Assembly (NCBI RefSeq): GCF_008369165.1
Contig: NZ_VOBA01000002.1
Span: 62,001-126,000 of the forward strand
Length of the DNA stretch: 64,000 nucleotides
Origin: Dietzia sp. ANT_WB102
GTDB taxonomy: Bacteria; Actinomycetota; Actinomycetes; Mycobacteriales; Mycobacteriaceae
Reading direction: 5' to 3'
The notes under the pieces were generated by a model that saw nothing but the letters and a program-made list of their open reading frames with translations, had not been told where the DNA came from and did no database searches. Position numbers and translations under genes: made by a program. Shown here one piece after another: positions 1 through 7,972 of the stretch; position 1 is the first letter of the stretch, and every line of letters starts with the position of its first letter.

Positions 1-265
1 CCTGGACTCCACCGTGTGGCAGTGCCCGGTGGTCCTGCTGGCGGATGTCCGCTCGGTGGGCGTGCAGGGCGACGGCCGGACCTACGGGCACCCGATCGTG
101 CTGCGGCCGGTGAGTTCCGAGGACGCCATGACCGCCGACTGGACGCGCGTGCCGTACGAGACACTCGCGCTGATCTCCAACCGCATCACCAACGAGGTAC
201 CGGACGTCAACCGCGTGGTGCTGGACGTGACGAGTAAGCCGCCGGGCACCATCGAGTGGGAGTGA
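1..265 (+). CDS. guaA: GMP synthase, C-terminal end (partial)
   Basis: This is the last 87 codons of guaA, read in the frame starting at base 2; the 5' part lies outside the window. GuaA aminates XMP to GMP using glutamine and ATP. The visible part is the C-terminal dimerisation domain: motifs [16 protein letters not shown]-like [18 protein letters not shown], an ISNRITNEV segment and the family-typical ending KPPGTIEWE. The gene converges on the membrane protein gene on the other strand, leaving one base between the stops. In mycobacteria guaA is also followed by imuA'/imuB, as it is a little further on here. Confidence 0.95.
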   Translation, partial: LDSTVWQCPVVLLADVRSVGVQGDGRTYGHPIVLRPVSSEDAMTADWTRVPYETLALISNRITNEVPDVNRVVLDVTSKPPGTIEWE

Positions 266-266
266 C

Positions 267-1055
267 TTAGACGTAACCGAGGGCCTCGCGGCCGTCGGCA
301 GTGAGCCGGACCCAGCCCGCGGCGGCGGGGTCGTGAACCTCGGTAGCCGGTAGCTCGAGCCAACGTCGGCCGCGGGCGATGCGGCCCCGGATGTCGGCAG
401 GCTCGGTGTTGAGGACGTCGGCGCACCACGCGATGCGCCGCTCGCCGGTGTGATGTTGCAGGAGCAGCAGTTCCAGGACGTCCGGGGCAAGTTCGCCCTC
501 CGCGACTGCGGTGACGGTGCCGGTTGTCAGCTCGGGCGGGTTCTCAAGCCGCGATCCGGTGAGGTGATCGGCCGTCTCGTATCGCGGCAGGACGAGCGCG
601 GTTGCACACCCCATCGCGACCGCGCAACCGATGATGACGGGCCAGTTGTCCAACACGCCGAAGAGGTTCCCGAGGAAGACCACGGTGAATATGGCGGGCC
701 CCACGAGGGCGGGGTTGCGCCACCACCGGTGCCGCAGCGGCCCCATGCTCTCGATGGTGCCGGTGTGGCCCCGGACGCTCGCCCGGTGGGAAGCGATGAA
801 GCCGCCGGTGATCGCGATCGCGGCCACGGCGAGAAAGCCGACGAGTGTCGTTGCCACGCCGCCGGGCACGAGGCCTGGGCTGGCGATCACGACGATCCCG
901 ACTGCCACGAGCGCCCCCACGGCCACGCGGGTCCCCCCGGCCTGCTTTTCAGCCTGCCGTCGCAGTTCCCAGACCCGGGAGATTGTCGTCTCGGCGAGGC
1001 CCGCGGTCGGAGCACCGGTGGAGACGTCGGGGGAGGGGTCCGGTAACGGTGCCAT
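267..1055 (-). CDS. four-helix membrane protein with cytosolic C-terminal domain
   Basis: A 262-residue protein I do not recognise. Four hydrophobic segments lie at about residues 43-62, 67-90, 115-137 and 139-157. A polar C-terminal part of about 95 residues follows, ending in LTADGREALGYV, which resembles the wing and last strand of a winged-helix domain. A helix rich in basic residues (WELRRQAEKQ) precedes the first membrane segment. The start is the ATG followed by APLPDP; no alternative start fits as well. It lies next to the PspC/LiaF-like genes on the same strand, so an envelope role is possible but is inference only. Confidence 0.7.
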   Translation of the reverse strand: MAPLPDPSPDVSTGAPTAGLAETTISRVWELRRQAEKQAGGTRVAVGALVAVGIVVIASPGLVPGGVATTLVGFLAVAAIAITGGFIASHRASVRGHTGTIESMGPLRHRWWRNPALVGPAIFTVVFLGNLFGVLDNWPVIIGCAVAMGCATALVLPRYETADHLTGSRLENPPELTTGTVTAVAEGELAPDVLELLLLQHHTGERRIAWCADVLNTEPADIRGRIARGRRWLELPATEVHDPAAAGWVRLTADGREALGYV

Positions 1056-1133
1056 GGCCCGACCGTAACAACCGGCCGGGCCCGGGACACGGGACCGACC
1101 GGTTGTCCCGCCGTTCGGGCGGGAGGGGGCGTG

Positions 1134-1496
1134 TCAGCGGCGGACGACCATCATCAACCCGACGAGCACGGTTCCGATGAGTCCTGCGGCGAGCAGGACG
1201 GTCGGGGTGATCACTGGCGCACCGAGGATCGCCCACACGGCGACCGCTAGCGAGGCCACCCCGGCCACCGCGAGGACCGGGGATCCGGACCGCCGCCGCT
1301 CTACTACCTCGACTGCGGTGGCGTGGGTGGGTGCGGGCTCGGAGAAGACACCGAATCCCGGTGAATTGGGGTCGGAGAACCCGGCGCCGTAGGGCAGGGG
1401 CTCGTAGAGGGGTGGCTCAGTCTGTGTCGGGTGGTCGGGCGAGAAGCCCGCAGTGGGATTCTCGGGGCCGTCGGCGGGGTGTGTGTTCGTGCTCAT
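1134..1496 (-). CDS. small two-helix membrane protein
   Basis: A 120-residue protein with a proline-rich, soluble N-terminal half and two hydrophobic segments at about residues 73-92 and 96-117, ending in MMVVRR. Its ATG overlaps the stop of the upstream PspC-domain gene (ATGA at 1493-1496), so the two are probably translationally coupled and work together. I see no catalytic motif. It is most likely an accessory membrane component of the PspC/LiaF-like stress module. Confidence 0.7.
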   Translation of the reverse strand: MSTNTHPADGPENPTAGFSPDHPTQTEPPLYEPLPYGAGFSDPNSPGFGVFSEPAPTHATAVEVVERRRSGSPVLAVAGVASLAVAVWAILGAPVITPTVLLAAGLIGTVLVGLMMVVRR

Positions 1497-2725
1497 CGGA
1501 TGACCTTCACGTTTCCCATGTCGTTGGTGATGTCCAGGGTCAGGACCGGTCCATTGGTGTCGTCGGGGCGGTCGGGGCAGTCGACGGAGCCGATATCTGT
1601 TCGGCAGTCGGCCTCCACGACGAGCCCGTCGGGCAGCAGCACCCGCACATCACCGACCGCGTTCGTGATGCTGTAGTTGCGGTCGCGGTCCAGCTCGAGC
1701 CCTCGCATGTCGACGGTGATGTTGCCCAGTTCGTGAGTGATCGGCGTGTCGAGCTGGGCGGGGGAGGTGATCTCCACGCGCTGGTTGCCGATGTTCCCCC
1801 AGTCGCCCGGGGTGACCTGGACCAGCGAGGCGAGCAACACGAACCCGGCAAGCGGGCCGGCCACCACCAGGAGCCCGTGGCCGCGGCGGGTGACGGCGCC
1901 GACGAGAAGGCCGCTGGCCACCACCGCAAGGGCGATCGCGGTGATCCGTGTGGCGTCGAGCCAGGTGACCCCGCCCAAGGTGGACAGGCCCGTGGCGACC
2001 GCTGCCGCGATGAGCGCCAGGCCGAGCGTGATCTTGGTCAGTCGCGATCGGGGCCGGGCGGGGGCGGTCGGCGCGGGGGCGGCACCGGGGTCGGGCAGGT
2101 CCCAGGCGAACGGCGCGGCGCCGAGCGGGTCCCATGAGGGCGGCACCGGGGGACCGAAGGGAGCGTCAGGGCCGGAGCCGGGTTCCTGGGCGGACCCGGG
2201 CGCACGCCACGCGCCGGAGGCCGTGGTCGCGCCCGCCCCGTGCGCCGAAGGTGGTCGCACCGAGGAGACCTCCACCCACCCGGCGGGTGGTTCAGGGGTG
2301 CGTCGGTGCAGTCCATACCAGCCGGCGAGCATCGCCGCGACCATGAGGAACCCGGCGCCCACGAAGAGGGACTCACCGGAGCCGCCGATGGTGGGGGCGG
2401 ACGCTAGGACGACGACGACAAGGAATACCGCGGTGACCTTGGAGCCCGACGCCCGGCCCTTCCCGATGAGCGCCTCCCCGGAGGAGGCCTCGTCCCCGGC
2501 GGAGCGCAGGAGCAGCCACATCAGCGCGTAGAGGAATACGCCCGCCCCACCCCACAGGGCGGCGACGACGAACGCGACGCGGAAGAGGACCGGGTCGATG
2601 CCGTAGCGCCGACCGAACCCGCCGCAGACGCCGGCGACTTTGGAATCGTCCGGGGTCCGGACGGGACGGGTCCGCCACAGGGACCGGAGCTCGGATGGGA
2701 GGTCGTTGGTGCTCGTTCTGGACAT
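1493..2725 (-). CDS. PspC-domain membrane protein with LiaF-like C-terminus
   Basis: A 410-residue protein. The N-terminal PspC domain (about residues 25-80 from the chosen ATG) has the hallmark VAGVCGGFGRRYGIDP-VLFRV pattern and is followed by several membrane helices. The C-terminal 110 residues carry beta-rich repeats such as ITVDMRGLELDRD and VRVLLPDGLVVEADC, typical of the LiaF/cell-wall-stress domain. The start MSRTSTNDL was preferred over an upstream ATG because the alternative adds a non-conserved tail. The gene is divergent from a PspC-fused histidine kinase, so this protein is probably the partner sensor or inhibitor of that two-component system, as LiaF is for LiaRS (known of the family; partnership inferred). 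Confidence 0.85.
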   Translation of the reverse strand: MSRTSTNDLPSELRSLWRTRPVRTPDDSKVAGVCGGFGRRYGIDPVLFRVAFVVAALWGGAGVFLYALMWLLLRSAGDEASSGEALIGKGRASGSKVTAVFLVVVVLASAPTIGGSGESLFVGAGFLMVAAMLAGWYGLHRRTPEPPAGWVEVSSVRPPSAHGAGATTASGAWRAPGSAQEPGSGPDAPFGPPVPPSWDPLGAAPFAWDLPDPGAAPAPTAPARPRSRLTKITLGLALIAAAVATGLSTLGGVTWLDATRITAIALAVVASGLLVGAVTRRGHGLLVVAGPLAGFVLLASLVQVTPGDWGNIGNQRVEITSPAQLDTPITHELGNITVDMRGLELDRDRNYSITNAVGDVRVLLPDGLVVEADCRTDIGSVDCPDRPDDTNGPVLTLDITNDMGNVKVIR

Positions 2726-2847
2726 GACCCCATCGTGGTCCGTCGCGGCTCGCCGCACATCGGGGACCGACCCTGAGATCCGGACCCCGGGGATCTCGGG
2801 GTCGTACCCCGATGCGTCCCCGGGGGCGATCTGTGACCATTGTGTCC

Positions 2848-4119
2848 ATGAGTGAGAACGCGACCGGGCCCGCGTCGGCCGCTGCGGCCCGGCCGGTGCC
2901 CCCGGTCGCCGGACCGACGATGCGGCCCCTCGCGGTGCCGGCGGCCGATTTCCGTTGGTATCCGCAGCTGACCCGGGTCTCCGAGGGCTCCGTGGTCGCC
3001 GGTGTGTGCGCGGGTCTGGCCGAGCACCTCGGGGTGCGGGTCAACTACGTCCGACTGGCGATGGTCCTGTTGGCGACGCTCTCCGGCGCCGGCGTGGCCC
3101 TGTACTCGGCCCTGTGGGCGCTCACCCGGACGGCGCCTGCCCGGGTGGGTGCGGGCCGGGTCGACGAGCGCGAGCGTCGGCGCGGCATGGCGCTGGTCGT
3201 CGTCGCGGTGGCGGGCGCGGTGCTGTCGTTCATGGTGACCACTGCCACGGGACTGAGCGTCATCGTCCCCGTCCTCGTCGTGGCCCTGGGGGCCGGGTTG
3301 GTGTGGCAGCAATACGACGGTGGGGGACGAGTCGCCCCGCGATCAGTCTTCGACTGGGCCAGGGTCACGGCAGGGGCCACCCTCGTCGTCGTCGGTCTCG
3401 CCGTCGTCGTGCTCGGTCAGGTCGAGCTCGCCGCCCTACGGTCGTCCCTCCTCGCGGTCGTGGCCACCCTCGTCGGCGTAGGGCTGCTCAGTGTGCCGGT
3501 GGGGTTGCGACTGTGGCGGTCACTCGAGGAGGAGCGCGCGGCGCGGATTCGCGAGGCCGAACGCAGTCACATCGCCTCCCACCTGCACGATTCAGTCCTG
3601 CAGACACTGGCGCTCATCCAGAAGCGGTCCGATGACCCGGGACAGGTGGCGCGGCTGGCCCGCCGGCAGGAACGCGAGCTGCGACAGTGGCTGTTCGGCG
3701 CCGGCTCCAGGATGTCCTCGGGTGCGGCGACCGTCGCAGGGGCGGTCGAGGTGATGGTCGGCGACGTCGAGGACGTGTACGGGCTGCGGGTGGACCAGGT
3801 CGTGGTGGGCGGTGACGGCCCGGTGGGGGACGCCCAGGAGGCCGTCCTGGGCGCTGTCCGCGAGGCCCTGGTCAACGTCGCCAAACACGCCGGTGTCGAC
3901 ACCGCCGACGTATACGTGGAGAACGACGGTCGCACGCTCAGCGCGTTCGTCCGCGATCGCGGCAGCGGCTTCGATCCCGACACCGTCGACGGCGACCGCC
4001 ACGGGTTGGCGCAGTCCATCCGGCACCGTGTGGAGAGCCGCGGTGGGGCGGTGCGCGTGCGCAGTACTCTCGGCCGCGGTACGGAGATCGGGATCGAGAT
4101 GCCGCTGGAGGGCGAATGA
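2848..4119 (+). CDS. PspC-domain sensor histidine kinase (NarL/HisKA_3 type)
   Basis: A 423-residue membrane kinase. Residues about 42-95 form a PspC domain (VVAGVCAGLAEHLGV), then come four to five membrane helices up to residue about 222, then the kinase core. The phospho-acceptor is His247 in the SHLHDSVLQTL motif of HisKA_3. The ATPase domain shows the N box (REALVNVAKHAG), the DRGSGFDPD G1 box and GLAQSIRHRVESRGG. The start MSENATGP was chosen because an upstream in-frame ATG lacks a Shine-Dalgarno site and extends into the promoter region shared with the divergent PspC gene. Its stop overlaps the regulator start by ATGA. It is likely an envelope-stress sensor that phosphorylates the next gene product. 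Confidence 0.92.
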   Translation: MSENATGPASAAAARPVPPVAGPTMRPLAVPAADFRWYPQLTRVSEGSVVAGVCAGLAEHLGVRVNYVRLAMVLLATLSGAGVALYSALWALTRTAPARVGAGRVDERERRRGMALVVVAVAGAVLSFMVTTATGLSVIVPVLVVALGAGLVWQQYDGGGRVAPRSVFDWARVTAGATLVVVGLAVVVLGQVELAALRSSLLAVVATLVGVGLLSVPVGLRLWRSLEEERAARIREAERSHIASHLHDSVLQTLALIQKRSDDPGQVARLARRQERELRQWLFGAGSRMSSGAATVAGAVEVMVGDVEDVYGLRVDQVVVGGDGPVGDAQEAVLGAVREALVNVAKHAGVDTADVYVENDGRTLSAFVRDRGSGFDPDTVDGDRHGLAQSIRHRVESRGGAVRVRSTLGRGTEIGIEMPLEGE

Positions 4120-4847
4120 CGGACGGGTCGCAGGACGGACCGGAGGGCGATGGCGGGCTTTGCCGGGTCTTCCTGGTGGACGATCACGCGGTGTTCCGCA
4201 GCGGGGTCCGTGCCGAACTCGCCGGGCAGTCGACGATCGAGGTCGTCGGCGAGGCGGGGTCGGTCGCCGAAGCCGTGGCAGGCATCGGTCGGGCGCGCCC
4301 CGACGTGGTGCTGCTCGACGTGCACATGCCCGACGGCGGTGGCGTGGCCGTGCTGCGCTCGGTGCTGGGGTCCGACCCGGGCGGCGTCGTCGACCCCGCC
4401 CGCGCCCCGGAACCGACCTTCCTCGCGCTGAGTGTTTCCGACGCCGCCGAGGACGTGATCGCGGTGATCCGGGCGGGCGCCCGCGGCTACGTCACCAAGA
4501 CCATCACCGGCGAGGATCTGGCGGACGCGGTCCGTCGCGTCGCCGACGGGGACGCGGTGTTCTCCCCGCGACTGGCCGGATTCGTGCTCGACGCGTTCGC
4601 CCGCGCCACCCCGGGTCCCGCGGACCGGGGCGAGCCCGTCCACGACCCCGAGGTTGACTCGCTCACCCCACGTGAGAAGGAGGTGCTGCGGCTGCTGGCC
4701 CGCGGGTACACCTACAAGGAGATCGCCGAGGAACTGTTCATCTCGGTCAAGACCGTGGAGACCCACGCCTCCAACGTCCTGCGCAAGACCCAGCAGTCCA
4801 ACCGGCACGCGCTCACCCGCTGGGCGCAGTCCCGGCACCTGGACTGA
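4116..4847 (+). CDS. LuxR/NarL-family response regulator
   Basis: A 243-residue response regulator and partner of the preceding kinase. The receiver domain (about residues 15-140) has the acidic pair VDDH, the phosphorylation site Asp68 in VVLLDVHMPD, a Ser at the switch position (LALSVSD) and the conserved Lys in YVTKTI. A C-terminal LuxR helix-turn-helix (about 178-240) shows LTPREKEVLRLLARG and KEIAEELFISVKTVETH. Its ATG overlaps the kinase stop (ATGA), so the pair is co-translated. Target genes are not visible, but autoregulation of the PspC modules is the usual arrangement in the family (inference). Confidence 0.93.
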   Translation: MTDGSQDGPEGDGGLCRVFLVDDHAVFRSGVRAELAGQSTIEVVGEAGSVAEAVAGIGRARPDVVLLDVHMPDGGGVAVLRSVLGSDPGGVVDPARAPEPTFLALSVSDAAEDVIAVIRAGARGYVTKTITGEDLADAVRRVADGDAVFSPRLAGFVLDAFARATPGPADRGEPVHDPEVDSLTPREKEVLRLLARGYTYKEIAEELFISVKTVETHASNVLRKTQQSNRHALTRWAQSRHLD

Positions 4848-4907
4848 CCCGACTGTCGCCAGGGTTGGCTCGCGCGCTGTCGCCTGGCTCGGCCCCGCGT
4901 GATGGTC

Positions 4908-4975
4908 CGTGGAGTCGCTCCGTCATCGGCGTGGTCGAACCCACCTGGTCCGATGCTGACCGGAGTGACTCCACG
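4908..4975. repeat. imperfect inverted repeat, GTGGAGT(C/A)CTCC type
   Basis: Two 15-base arms (4908-4922 and 4961-4975) are complementary with one mismatch around a 38-base spacer. The core GGAGTC..GACTCC pattern recurs in another intergenic space at 63,675-63,736, suggesting a dispersed intergenic element rather than a simple terminator; there is no T-run. It lies in the gap after the response regulator and before the SGNH hydrolase gene. Confidence 0.55.
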
Positions 4976-5003
4976 CGCGACTCGGGGCCATTACGGTGAT
5001 GTC

Positions 5004-5624
5004 GTGAGTGAACCGCGCGATCTGCCCGTCTGCATCATCGGCGACTCGTTCGTGGCCGGTTACGGCGACGAGACCGGTCGCGGGTGGACCGCGCATCTGG
5101 TCGAGGCGGGCCCCGGGGCCGGGCTGCAGATCCACGCCGCGGTCGCCGGGATCGGCGGAGACACCTCGGAGATGATCCTGGCCCGGTGGGACGAGGTCGA
5201 CCGTCGGCGGGCCGCCTTCCCCACGACCGCGGTGATCGCGGAGTTCGGGGTCAACGACGCCATGGAGGACGGGGGTGCGGTGCGCGTCGACATGGCGGGC
5301 ACGGCCCGGGCGCTGCGCGGGATGATCGACCGGGCCCCGGAGGGGCGGTTCCTCGTGGTGGGGCCGCCGCCGGTCGTGTGGGACGAGGTCAACGAGCGGA
5401 TCGCCGCCCGGGGCGAGACTATGGCGCACGTGTGCGACGAGGCCGGGGTACCGTTCGTGCCGACCTTCGATGTGCTGCTGGCGGGTGGGGCGTGGATGCG
5501 CGAGGTCGCCGCCGGGGACGGTGCCCACCCCGGGTCCGGCGGGTACGAGCAGTTTGCCCAGGTGGTGTCTGGCCCGGTGCTCGAATGGTTGCGCCGGTTG
5601 CCGGACGTCGAGCCGGGGTACTAG
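5004..5624 (+). CDS. SGNH/GDSL-family hydrolase (cytosolic)
   Basis: A 206-residue esterase-like protein. Block I is CIIGDSFVAGYGDE (nucleophile Ser in GDS), block III is EFGVNDAM (the GxND Asn) and block V is GDGAHPGSGGYEQFA (the DxxH His). No signal peptide is visible, so it is probably cytosolic. The GTG start at 5004 (SEPRDLPV) was chosen because the conserved strand begins immediately after it; longer starts run into the inverted repeat. The substrate cannot be predicted from the sequence. Its stop overlaps the convergent DUF6157 gene by four bases. Confidence 0.85.
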   Translation: MSEPRDLPVCIIGDSFVAGYGDETGRGWTAHLVEAGPGAGLQIHAAVAGIGGDTSEMILARWDEVDRRRAAFPTTAVIAEFGVNDAMEDGGAVRVDMAGTARALRGMIDRAPEGRFLVVGPPPVVWDEVNERIAARGETMAHVCDEAGVPFVPTFDVLLAGGAWMREVAAGDGAHPGSGGYEQFAQVVSGPVLEWLRRLPDVEPGY

Positions 5625-6022
5625 CGGGAACTCTTCATCGCGGGCCTGACCGTCACCGCCGGGTCGCTCTCAAGTTCGGCCAGGCGCTCGGAGCCCATGG
5701 GCAGCAGCGCTATACGCCCGTCGGAGTCGAAGTGGAAAGCCCAGCCGTAGGTCTTTGCCAGCGGAGAGGTGCGTAGGCACGGCTGGCCTGTGGCGAAGAA
5801 CCGCTCGCGTTCGACCGCGCGGTCGTTCTCCACTATGTCCCTGCGTTGGCAGTGCACGTCAAAGATGAGGTCGTCGCTCGTCCACATATAGTCGTGCCCG
5901 GCTAGGCGCGTGTACTGCAGTTCGGCCACCGTGCCCTTTCCCGGGGGCGGGGCGAGGGCGGATTCGGCCCTCGTGTCGGGCGCGGGCAGGATCAGGGTGT
6001 CGGTGTAGTGGGTGGCGTGCAT
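5621..6022 (-). CDS. DUF6157 family protein
   Basis: A 133-residue protein beginning MHATHYTDTLILPAPDT, the characteristic N-terminus of the DUF6157 family, with the conserved GTVAELQYTRLAGHDYMWTSDDL and SPLAKTYGWAFHFDSDGRIAL segments. The function is unknown in the family. It lies 33 bases downstream of the lactate dehydrogenase gene on the same strand and may be co-transcribed with it. Confidence 0.82.
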   Translation of the reverse strand: MHATHYTDTLILPAPDTRAESALAPPPGKGTVAELQYTRLAGHDYMWTSDDLIFDVHCQRRDIVENDRAVERERFFATGQPCLRTSPLAKTYGWAFHFDSDGRIALLPMGSERLAELESDPAVTVRPAMKSSR

Positions 6023-6055
6023 GGCGATCCTCTATTCCTGTAGCAGTCTGCGGGG

Positions 6056-7015
6056 TCATCGCAAGATCTCGAATTGTTCGGACACCGTCCGCAACGCACT
6101 CGCGCTGCGGGCGAACTGTTCCCGCTCGGTGGTATCGAGCTCCAGCTCCACCACCCTCTGCACGCCGGTCCGTCCGACCACTGCGGGTACCCCGATGAAG
6201 ATCCCGTCCTCGCCGTACTCGCCGCGCAGCAGTGTGGACACCGGCAGCGAGACCTGTTCGTTGCGCAGCACCGCGCGGGTGATGCGGGCCAGTCCCATGC
6301 CGATGCCGTAGCTGGTGGACCCCTTGGAGTCGATGATCCGGTAGGCGGCGTCCCGGGTCTCGTCGAAGATCTGTGTGAGCTGCCTCCGCTTGGCGGGGTC
6401 GCCGTCCAGGTCTCGGCGTAGCGGCACCCCGGAGACGTTGGCGGAGGAGAAGACCGGCAGTTCGGTGTCGCCGTGCTCGCCGATGATCGATGCGTGCACG
6501 CTCATCGGGGCGACGTCGTAGTACTGGCCCAGCATGTACCGGAAGCGCGCCGTATCGAGGATGGTGCCGGAGCCGATGACCTGCGCGGCGGGCAGTCCGG
6601 AGTAGCGCCACGAGGCCTGGGTGAGGATGTCGACGGGGTTGGTGGCCACCAGGAGGATGCCGTCGAAGCCGGTGGCCATGACGTCGCCGACGATCCTCTC
6701 GAACAGGTTCATGTTCTTCCCCACCAGGTCGAGGCGGGTCTCGCCGGGTCTCTGGGCGGCGCCGGCGCAGATGACCACCATGGTGGCGTCGCCGCAGTCG
6801 TCGTAGGTGCCCTCGGTGACGAGGGTGGGGGAGGGAGCCCATACGACTCCGTGGTTGAGGTCCATGACCTCGCCGACGAGTTTGTCGTGGTCGATGTCGA
6901 TGATGGCCAGGTGGTCGGCCAGGCCCTGGTTGACGAGCGCGTAGGCGTAGGCGATGCCCACGTCCCCGGCGCCGATGAGCACGATGCGGTTCCCGACGGA
7001 GGCTCTCATGCTCAC
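6056..7015 (-). CDS. ldh: L-lactate dehydrogenase
   Basis: A 319-residue NAD-dependent dehydrogenase interconverting pyruvate and L-lactate. The Rossmann motif is [16 protein letters not shown] near the N-terminus. The active-site residues are visible: Arg89 of the mobile loop ([11 protein letters not shown]), Asn126 (VATNPVD), Arg157 (LDTARFR) and catalytic His181 ([14 protein letters not shown]). The Gln-Arg before Pro in the loop favours lactate over malate specificity (an Arg at that point would indicate malate dehydrogenase). It is transcribed away from the SOS-controlled imuA' gene. Confidence 0.93.
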   Translation of the reverse strand: MSMRASVGNRIVLIGAGDVGIAYAYALVNQGLADHLAIIDIDHDKLVGEVMDLNHGVVWAPSPTLVTEGTYDDCGDATMVVICAGAAQRPGETRLDLVGKNMNLFERIVGDVMATGFDGILLVATNPVDILTQASWRYSGLPAAQVIGSGTILDTARFRYMLGQYYDVAPMSVHASIIGEHGDTELPVFSSANVSGVPLRRDLDGDPAKRRQLTQIFDETRDAAYRIIDSKGSTSYGIGMGLARITRAVLRNEQVSLPVSTLLRGEYGEDGIFIGVPAVVGRTGVQRVVELELDTTEREQFARSASALRTVSEQFEILR

Positions 7016-7122
7016 CGAGCGTAGGCGGTCCGGGTGGTCGAGGGGCGACGACGACGAGGACCACCCTTCTCGAACAGGTGTTCTTGCGCGGTGTCGTACC
7101 CGTGGTGTTCACTGTTCCCGGA

Positions 7123-7138
7123 TCGAAAAATAGTTCGA
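7123..7138. promoter_or_regulatory. LexA SOS box upstream of imuA'
   Basis: TCGAAA-N4-GTTCGA matches the mycobacterial LexA consensus TCGAAC-N4-GTTCGA at 11 of 12 defined positions. It lies 42 bases before the ATG of imuA', the usual place for repression of the mutasome operon. The divergent ldh start is 108 bases away, so that gene is probably not the target. Confidence 0.82.
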
Positions 7139-7180
7139 TTAACGGGCTCGGCGGCGTGTCGTGCGCGACGGGAGGTTCTG

Positions 7181-7972
7181 ATGATGGTAGTGGACTCTGC
7201 TGCTATTGCTGATCTGTCCGATCTCGACACGGCCGCACGCGTCGCGGAGCTGCGGCGCCGCCTGGCCGCGATGCCGGGCGGGGGCCCGCCCGCGGCCGCC
7301 CGTTCGACGGCGCCCACGGTGACCGTCCCGGTCGTCGCCGCCGGCTCGGGAGCCCCCGTCGTCTCCGCGCCCGTGGAGCGTGCTGAGCCTACGGCGCCCG
7401 CCGCGCCCGTCGGCGCCCCGGCCCCGGCGGCGGTCGTGCCCGGCGTGGCCGTTCCGGGCTCCGTGGCCCACCTCTTGCCAGGCGGGGTGCTGCCCGCAGG
7501 CCATGTCACGGCGGTGTCCGGCAGTGCGACCCTCCGGGTGGGACTGCTCGCCGCGGCCACGGCCGCCGGTGCGAGGTGCGCAGTGGTCGGGTGGCCGGAA
7601 CTCGGGGTGGCAGCGGTGGCCGAACAGGGGGGTCGGTTGGACTGTCTGGCGCTGGTCCCGGATCCCGGGCCGGACCCTGCGGCGGTGGTCTCCGTGCTGC
7701 TCGACGGGCTGGATCTGGTCCTGCTCGGGCCCGGTGTCCCGGCCGTCGCCCCGTCCCGGGCGCGCGTGCTCGCCGGCCGGGTGCGGGCTGCCGGGGCGGT
7801 GCTGCTCGTGGGTGCCGGCTGGCCCGGGGCGGAGCTGATCCTGGCGGGTCGGCACTGCCGCTACGGTGGGCTGGGTGCAGGCGCGGGCCGGTTGGCTTCG
7901 GTCTCCACCGTGGTGCACTGTTCCGGCCGGGCGACACCCGCCCGGACCGCGGAATGGGTGGCGGCGGGATGA
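7181..7972 (+). CDS. imuA': ImuA' (RecA-like mutasome accessory protein)
   Basis: A 263-residue protein in the position and with the layout of mycobacterial ImuA', a damage-induced accessory protein that acts with ImuB and DnaE2 in error-prone translesion synthesis. A short N-terminal helix with ELRRRLAAMPGGG is followed by an Ala/Pro linker and a RecA-like core beginning VAHLLPGGVLPAGHVTAVSG. The Walker A motif is degenerate (SGSATLRVGLL), as is usual for ImuA'. The ATG at 7181 follows GGGAGG-like spacing; the longer frame would run through the SOS box. The stop overlaps the imuB start (ATGA). Confidence 0.85.
   Translation: MMVVDSAAIADLSDLDTAARVAELRRRLAAMPGGGPPAAARSTAPTVTVPVVAAGSGAPVVSAPVERAEPTAPAAPVGAPAPAAVVPGVAVPGSVAHLLPGGVLPAGHVTAVSGSATLRVGLLAAATAAGARCAVVGWPELGVAAVAEQGGRLDCLALVPDPGPDPAAVVSVLLDGLDLVLLGPGVPAVAPSRARVLAGRVRAAGAVLLVGAGWPGAELILAGRHCRYGGLGAGAGRLASVSTVVHCSGRATPARTAEWVAAG

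Noticed and set aside
3567-4838. 423-codon minus-strand ORF opposite the kinase/regulator genes
   Set aside because: Shadow of two genes with intact catalytic motifs and ATGA coupling.
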